This document shows positions 13,874-18,305 of a stretch of 18,305 nucleotides of DNA, piece after piece; the first letter of the stretch is position 1, and each line of letters begins with the position of its first letter. The DNA lies in contig JAZMZV010000093.1 in the NCBI GenBank assembly GCA_045586185.1, forward strand, positions 1 to 18,305. Direction: 5' to 3'. The notes under the pieces were generated by a model that was not told the origin of the DNA, searched no databases, and was given only the letters and a program-made list of their open reading frames with translations. The DNA comes from RUG11551 sp045586185. Its GTDB lineage: Bacteria; Planctomycetota; Planctomycetia; Pirellulales; Thermoguttaceae. Made by a program: the position numbers and the translations under genes.

Positions 13874-13882
13874 ATACGCGTA

Positions 13883-13888
13883 ATTATA
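13883..13888 (-). promoter_or_regulatory. Possible -10 element for the structured RNA or peptide operon
   Basis: A perfect TATAAT on the minus strand. A start 7 bases downstream (about 13876) would coincide with the first base of the hairpin at 13873. No clear -35 is seen at 16-18 bases. Confidence 0.35.
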
Positions 13889-13920
13889 CAATAACGTTTT
13901 AGACAGGAGTGCATCACCTG

Positions 13921-13984
13921 ATAAATTAATTCGCGTAAGAACCTGCCAAAGCAGGGTGGTTATCTGTTTGGGGAATTAATTTAT
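13921..13984. repeat. 64-bp element with 12-bp perfect terminal inverted repeats
   Basis: ATAAATTAATTC (13921-13932) and GAATTAATTTAT (13973-13984) are exact complements. Inside, CCTGC/GCAGG (13942-13955) forms a second hairpin with loop CAAA. It may be a regulatory structure upstream of the peptide cassette or a tiny palindromic element. Confidence 0.55.
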
Positions 13985-14284
13985 TTCAATGACTCTGACT
14001 AATTTTCATTAATCAAATTTTCTTTTTAATCATAATGGAGAAAAACTCCATTTTCATTAGTATAACATACAATTTTAAAATTTGCAAGGGGGGGGAAGAA
14101 GAAAAATTATAAAATTTTGTATGCAAGCAAATTTTTCCCGCGAAGGTACATAAGATAGAACGCTGAACCGCGTCTCGAAGAGACGCCATTTCTATAACCG
14201 TCGACTTTAGTCTACGGACGGCGAAACGCTCTACACTCACCACTAATCGACCCCGCCCTTTTTCTTCATTGTTAATCTTTAAGT
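13985..14284. other. AT-rich intergenic stretch with small hairpins
   Basis: No credible gene. It has AATGGAG/CTCCATT with an AAAAA loop (14034-14052), an imperfect AT-rich inverted repeat around CATACAATTTTAAAA and its near-complement about 70 bases later, an eight-G run near 14090, and CGTCTC/GAGACG with loop GAA (14171-14185). Confidence 0.5.
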
Positions 14285-14410
14285 CCGTGGGTTAAACCCC
14301 ACGGCTAGACATATTCAACCGCTAACGCGGTTGGGCGGCAGGGGACTGCCGCGAGCCGGACTGCTCTGTGTTTACGAGTAGGAAAAAGTTGAACCGCTGG
14401 AGCGGTTCAA
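14285..14410. repeat. Second cluster of hairpin palindromes
   Basis: Four inverted repeats lie in 125 bp: 14285-14304 (CCGTGGG/CCCACGG), 14316-14333 (CAACCGC/GCGGTTG with loop TAAC), 14335-14352 (GCGGCAG/CTGCCGC) and 14389-14410 (TTGAACCGCT/AGCGGTTCAA). They resemble the cluster at 2334-2605 in size, short loops and changing stem sequence. They follow the end of the pseudouridine synthase gene and may help terminate that operon. Confidence 0.7.
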
Positions 14411-14487
14411 AGCGTAATTTCGTTCGCTGCGCTCACTTCATTACCGCCTTCCATTAACCAATCGGCGCGAATACGATTCATCCGTCG

Positions 14488-15153
14488 TCATTTCACGCCG
14501 AACTTCTTCCAGCAGTTGGGAACTGGCGCGGTAAACGTCATGACCTCTTTGGTTGTGGGGTGTTCAAAAGTCATGGAACGACAGTGCAGGGCGATTCCGT
14601 CCGGGAATTTTTGCCTCGAACCGTATTTGTAGTCGCCCAACAGGGGGAATCCGCGCTGAGAGAATTGCAGTCGAATCTGGTGCTTTCGCCCGGTTTCCAG
14701 ATGGATTTCCGCCCAAAAGTATCCGGGGAATTGTTTAAGACGCGTAAACGACAATCGGCAGTCGATTGCGTCGGGATTGTCTGAGCTGACAGGGTTGACT
14801 TTTCTGTGACGGCTGTCGTGAACGATGAAATCTTCCCAATGGGCAGAGTCGGTTTGCGGGTTCCCCTGCGCTAGCGCCCAGTAGACTTTGTTCACCGTTC
14901 GGTTGCGAAACTGAGCGTTGAGCCGTTCCGCCCCTTTGCTGGTTCTGGCAAAGACCATCACCCCGCTGGTCGGCGTGTCGAGCCGGCTGACGACGCCCAG
15001 ATAGACGTTGCCCGGCTTGTTGTACTTCTCCTTGACGTACTGACGCGCCTGTTCCAGAAAGCTGGGACGTCCCGCCTCGACGCCCATGGTCGGGATTCCC
15101 GCCGGCTTGATCAGAACAAGCAGATGATTGTCTTCGTAAAGGGTTTTTATCAT
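14488..15153 (-). CDS. RluA-family pseudouridine synthase (221 aa)
   Basis: It isomerises uridine to pseudouridine in rRNA or tRNA. The catalytic motif is clear: SRLDTPTSGVMVFART with Asp59, followed by the family's KVYWALAQG and GRKHQIRLQFSQRGFPLLGDYKYG. It lacks the N-terminal S4 RNA-binding domain of RluC/RluD, so it resembles the short RluA/TruC-type members; the exact target site cannot be told. It starts 18 bases after the stop of the dehydrogenase-like gene and is probably the last gene of that operon, although it is functionally unrelated to polysaccharide synthesis. Confidence 0.9.
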   Translation of the reverse strand: MIKTLYEDNHLLVLIKPAGIPTMGVEAGRPSFLEQARQYVKEKYNKPGNVYLGVVSRLDTPTSGVMVFARTSKGAERLNAQFRNRTVNKVYWALAQGNPQTDSAHWEDFIVHDSRHRKVNPVSSDNPDAIDCRLSFTRLKQFPGYFWAEIHLETGRKHQIRLQFSQRGFPLLGDYKYGSRQKFPDGIALHCRSMTFEHPTTKEVMTFTAPVPNCWKKFGVK

Positions 15154-15171
15154 GATTTGTAACGCCTGCGG

Positions 15172-15939
15172 CTAGTCCGTCTTTTTAGCTCTAAACTGCT
15201 CGTTCATCTTAATAACCGTGGACAGCAACTGCTGGAAGTCCGGCAAGGAAACGCTCGCTCGAAACGCCTCAATGTCTTTGGGAAAGCATTTGCCGCCGTA
15301 TCCAAATTGACCGTCAGGACCGGGAACGGACGTGTGCATCGCGTTGACGTATCCGCTTTGTAAGACGCCCTGAAGGACGCGGTCGTAGTCGCAGCCGAGT
15401 TCGTCTGCAATCTGTTTAATCGCGTTGAAATACGTTACTTTCAGCGCGCCGAAAACGTTGTGAGCGTACTTCGCCAGCTCCGCTTCCGTCGACGTCGTTT
15501 CAATAAACGATTTCCCCGGAAAGACCTTTTTGAGCAGGTCGACATGCCCGGTAAACACCATCGGCTGACGGCAAAAGTCTTCAAAAGCGGTGCGTTCTGT
15601 GAGGTATTCCGGCATGAACCGGACGTCTTTTTTGTAACGTTTTGACAGCTTGTCGCACGTGCCGGGCAAGACGGTCGTCCGGATAAAAATCGGGACGTCC
15701 GGAAGATTTTTGACAATCTTGTTGAGCGTCGTCAACTTCTGCGAGCCGTCCGGTTCCGTAGAGATGTGTATGCTGATAAAAACGCAGTCACAGTCAGATA
15801 AATCGTCGTTGAATCCCAAAGGCGGGTCTGAAATTTTGACGCGGCATTTTTTATTGTAACATTCCAGCCAGCGCTTTAGCGCCGAGCCTATCTTTCCGCA
15901 GCCGACGACTCCGACAGTAACTGATTTTTTATTCGCCAT
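15172..15939 (-). CDS. UDP-glucose/GDP-mannose dehydrogenase-like protein, short form (255 aa)
   Basis: Family members oxidise a UDP- or GDP-sugar to the uronic acid with NAD. The N-terminal Rossmann motif is present (GVVGCGKIGSA, residues 10-20), as are the TTVLPGT and PEYLTER segments, the Lys157/Asn161 pair in AELAKYAHNVF, and the catalytic Cys218 with Lys221 in GYGGKCFPKD. The usual proteins are 390-450 residues; this one ends soon after the catalytic loop and lacks the C-terminal UDP-binding domain that completes the active site and dimer. No remnant of that domain is visible downstream, where another gene starts. It may be a natural short form with altered substrate handling, or inactive. 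It is 20 bp from the ABC permease gene, in a surface-polysaccharide operon. Confidence 0.85.
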   Translation of the reverse strand: MANKKSVTVGVVGCGKIGSALKRWLECYNKKCRVKISDPPLGFNDDLSDCDCVFISIHISTEPDGSQKLTTLNKIVKNLPDVPIFIRTTVLPGTCDKLSKRYKKDVRFMPEYLTERTAFEDFCRQPMVFTGHVDLLKKVFPGKSFIETTSTEAELAKYAHNVFGALKVTYFNAIKQIADELGCDYDRVLQGVLQSGYVNAMHTSVPGPDGQFGYGGKCFPKDIEAFRASVSLPDFQQLLSTVIKMNEQFRAKKTD

Positions 15940-15959
15940 GACTTCCGTTTGAAAAGAAA

Positions 15960-16904
15960 TCAGATGTATTCTGCGTACAAGAATTCGGATTTATGGAAAT
16001 GCAGCCAGGAGAAATACAGCGCGATAAACGAAAACGCTACAGTATAGCCCAAATACCACGGCTGCCAAACGATAACGTTTGATTCTGTTGCGACAAATCC
16101 ACCGTCGTTATACAGCGGAACAAACAGATTGTGTCCGTTAATTATAACAAGTCGAATCGCTTCCAAAATGGGCGATATCGGATTAAGCATCATGATTGGA
16201 CCTAACCGCGGTCCAAGCATATCCGGCTCAAAGAAAATCGTGGTAAAGAAAATGCCAAACGACGTCAGCAACCCCAGCAGGTAGCGGAAATCGCGATAAA
16301 ACACCATCTGGCTGGCGAAAAACATGCTTATCGCCAGACCTAGAACCACCAGCAGAATATACAAAACCGGAAGCCAAAGCAGATTCAACGTCCATTGAAT
16401 CTTTCCCATAAAAAGCAGAACGACAAATAACGAACCGGAACCAATTGCAAGATCAAATGTATTGGAAACAAAGCATGACATCGGAAACACTTCCCGCGGG
16501 AAATAGATTTTTGTAATTAGTCCGATATTTCCTACCAGAGAGTTGGACGCGGCGTTTACTGAACCCAGGAAGAACGACCATGCAACCGCTTTGACGGACA
16601 TGACGGCAAAAGAGTCCAGTTGAAACTCTTGTCCAGCCATTTTTGCCATGACGAATTTAATAATAAATCCGCTGAAGACAATCATTGCCGGCATAAAAAT
16701 AGTCCAAACATAGCCAATAACAGCCTGCTTGTATTTGACTCGCAAGTCGCGCTTAAACATTTCATAAAGAAGCTCTCTGTAGGCGTAGACGTCATAGAAC
16801 ATCTCTTTCCATGTATCCAGCAAAGACTCTTTTGCTTCAAGGACTTCGTTTTGATTTAATTTGTCTGTTTCTTCGATAATCTGTTCAATATTATTATCTT
16901 CCAT
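15960..16904 (-). CDS. ABC-2 type polysaccharide/polyol phosphate export permease
   Basis: The inner-membrane subunit of a Wzm/TagG-type exporter. After a charged cytoplasmic N-terminus (residues 1-40) comes the family hallmark ELLYEMFKRDLRVKYKQAVI followed by GYVWTIFMPA, then about six membrane helices and the conserved NPISPILEAIR segment before the last helices. It would move lipid-linked glycan to the periplasm, powered by a Wzt-type ATPase that is not in this window and should be encoded elsewhere. Length (314) is a little above the usual ~260-280 because of the N-terminal extension. No clear ribosome site precedes the ATG. It lies 34 bp downstream of the ligase-like gene, on the same strand. 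Confidence 0.9.
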   Translation of the reverse strand: MEDNNIEQIIEETDKLNQNEVLEAKESLLDTWKEMFYDVYAYRELLYEMFKRDLRVKYKQAVIGYVWTIFMPAMIVFSGFIIKFVMAKMAGQEFQLDSFAVMSVKAVAWSFFLGSVNAASNSLVGNIGLITKIYFPREVFPMSCFVSNTFDLAIGSGSLFVVLLFMGKIQWTLNLLWLPVLYILLVVLGLAISMFFASQMVFYRDFRYLLGLLTSFGIFFTTIFFEPDMLGPRLGPIMMLNPISPILEAIRLVIINGHNLFVPLYNDGGFVATESNVIVWQPWYLGYTVAFSFIALYFSWLHFHKSEFLYAEYI

Positions 16905-16938
16905 AAGACATTATTCGAAAATTGGTTAATTCAAATCT

Positions 16939-18246
16939 CTATTCATACCGATAGTAAACTTCTTCTGTCATTAACTGAGGCATATACTGGTTGTGCCTGT
17001 CGTACTCATTTTGAAATTTCAAAGTAATACATCCAATCATAACAGTATAGTAACTAATTTCCAATGCAAAAACCGAAACAAACTGAGCGCCTATACAGAA
17101 GCCTATTAGTGCGCATAGCGCCATTTGAGCTGAGATATGAATAAATGGATCTGAAGTAGGCGTGCGCTCGTTTGCAACTCTCATCAAATACAGAATCGTT
17201 AAACCAAACGTTCCCAGCAAAGATAAAATGCCTGGAACCCCCTGCTCCGCAGACGCCTGCATCCACATCGAGTGGGCTTCAATAGCCATGCCATGATGAG
17301 ACCTTGTATAAGGAAGCCATTGTCGCAAACCAACTCCAAAAACCGGATTGTCTCGCATAACCGCCAAGCAGTTCTTCCAGCTTGTCAGACGTCCTTGAGA
17401 GGATGCGTCGCGTTCTTTTGCATCAACAAACGTTGATGCAAATCGTTCTCGGACAGAAGGACCTGCCATATATAAAGCTGCGCATACTGCCAAAATCATA
17501 AATGCTATATATGACGGTTTTTTAGGAATGAACCAGACAACTGCTATACCGGAAATCAGAAGTGAAAGCATGCCGCCTCGCGACATGGAAAAGAAAATTA
17601 CATGTGCGTTAAGCGCGGCGATAAAAAAAGCAATTCCTTTACGCCACAACTTCGGATCGTACAAACCAGTATAAAACGCCAAAACTGCGTTGATAACCAT
17701 CGTCAAAACAAAGAAGTTGTTATCCATGCCGGCAAACCCGATTTCGGCCAGTCGGTTAAATCCGTCCATGTAGGAATTGTTCAAGTCGTAGGCAACGTAA
17801 CCTTCAGAAAGAATGATAACCCAAATTATTGTTTTTAACTGACTGATGTTATTGATAATGGTCATTCCAAGGAAGAATGCCAAATACAGTTTGACATACT
17901 GCACCAACTGATGCGATGCGCCAAACGCCAAAACTCCGTTAGCGGCAGAGGATATGTACATCCAGAAAAAATTAAAAACAAGAAGAGTGATAACAAGCCC
18001 GGCTTTTTGTCCAAAATTCCATTTGCCAAAGCCGGCAAAAAGCCAGCCAATAAGCATGCTGATGCCGACAAGAAAAGAATACCCGGCAATTCCAAAGAAT
18101 TTCTCCGGAACAGAGAAAAACCATAACGATGTCGGATTGATGATAGCAAGGCAAATATAGGCGCACAGTCCAACGAATGGATTTAATACGCCAAAAACGA
18201 TGCCGATCATCGTCAGCATATAGGTAAACAGTAAACCTTTACTCAT
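16939..18246 (-). CDS. O-antigen ligase/polymerase family membrane protein (Wzy_C type, 435 aa)
   Basis: A multi-pass inner-membrane protein with about 10-12 predicted helices. The Wzy_C features are present: FSMSRGGMLSLL, a periplasmic loop with SSQGRLTSWKNCLAVMRDNP then VFGVGLRQW, and the EAHSMWMQASAEQGVPGIL motif where ligases and polymerases carry essential Arg and His. Such proteins polymerise repeat units, attach O-antigen to lipid A core, or glycosylate proteins; the N-terminal layout (NPFVGLCAYICLAIINPTSL) recalls the O-glycosylation ligases linked to exosortase systems. Which one cannot be decided here. The ATG at 18246 has no clear ribosome site but starts directly at the first helix. 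It is the first gene of the right-hand operon seen in the window; upstream DNA is cut by the window edge. Confidence 0.85.
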   Translation of the reverse strand: MSKGLLFTYMLTMIGIVFGVLNPFVGLCAYICLAIINPTSLWFFSVPEKFFGIAGYSFLVGISMLIGWLFAGFGKWNFGQKAGLVITLLVFNFFWMYISSAANGVLAFGASHQLVQYVKLYLAFFLGMTIINNISQLKTIIWVIILSEGYVAYDLNNSYMDGFNRLAEIGFAGMDNNFFVLTMVINAVLAFYTGLYDPKLWRKGIAFFIAALNAHVIFFSMSRGGMLSLLISGIAVVWFIPKKPSYIAFMILAVCAALYMAGPSVRERFASTFVDAKERDASSQGRLTSWKNCLAVMRDNPVFGVGLRQWLPYTRSHHGMAIEAHSMWMQASAEQGVPGILSLLGTFGLTILYLMRVANERTPTSDPFIHISAQMALCALIGFCIGAQFVSVFALEISYYTVMIGCITLKFQNEYDRHNQYMPQLMTEEVYYRYE

Positions 18247-18305
18247 TGTATTTAATTTCAGGTGGTTCCAAAACTGATGGATTTATACAATTAAATTGAG
18301 TAATT

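Noticed and set aside
13729..13917. 62-residue minus-strand reading frame over the structured RNA
   Set aside because: No ribosome site, Cys/aromatic-rich random composition, and it coincides with a long stem-loop that explains the sequence better.
14013..14243. 76-residue minus-strand reading frame in the AT-rich gap
   Set aside because: No ribosome site and a low-complexity Lys/Ile end from AT-rich DNA; not convincing as a gene.

Overview
The window looks like chromosomal DNA of a Gram-negative bacterium, most likely from the Planctomycetota or a related PVC lineage, probably an anaerobe or host-associated species. The reasons are a thiamine protein of the ThiD2-ThiE fusion type, a radical-SAM peptide cassette of a kind I associate with gut anaerobes, several exported and cytoplasmic ankyrin-repeat proteins, polysaccharide genes, and intergenic DNA full of palindromes. 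The taxonomic call is inference. No rRNA, tRNA, CRISPR array or intact insertion sequence was seen.

Left part (1-4060): a very long ankyrin-repeat protein, which may begin left of the window; a 540-bp spacer packed with at least six perfect or near-perfect hairpins; a ThiD2-ThiE fusion whose C-terminal barrel looks truncated; and, convergent with it, a small HTH plus zinc-ribbon DNA-binding protein.

Middle (4356-9161): a small unknown protein; an rmlA-rmlC-like pair for nucleotide-sugar (dTDP-sugar) synthesis behind a recognisable promoter; a coiled-coil unknown on the other strand; and a two-gene unit of a secreted alpha/beta-hydrolase and a short UvrC whose start overlaps the hydrolase stop.

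Right-centre (9438-13888, minus strand) is the most interesting part. Read in transcription order it has a possible promoter, a structured RNA of about 93 nt with a U-rich end, a 77-residue precursor with a perfect Tat signal and a seven-cysteine core made of two 11-residue repeats, two hairpins, a 733-residue radical SAM/SPASM maturase with a second SPASM-like C-terminal module, two duplicated exported ankyrin-repeat proteins, and a 90-residue protein. I recognise the precursor, the maturase and the last gene as parts of a CXXX-repeat peptide modification system (a RiPP-type cassette). The novel points are the Tat leader, the apparent fusion of two maturases, and the two periplasmic ankyrin proteins inside the cassette. 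The likely logic is that the peptide is modified and folded in the cytoplasm, exported folded by Tat, and met in the periplasm by the ankyrin proteins.

Right end (14488-18246, minus strand): a probable operon of an O-antigen ligase/polymerase-like membrane protein, an ABC-2 polysaccharide export permease, a short UDP-sugar dehydrogenase-like protein and an RluA-type pseudouridine synthase. With rmlA/rmlC this points to surface polysaccharide production. The 825 bp between the precursor gene and the pseudouridine synthase contain no credible protein gene but several structured elements.
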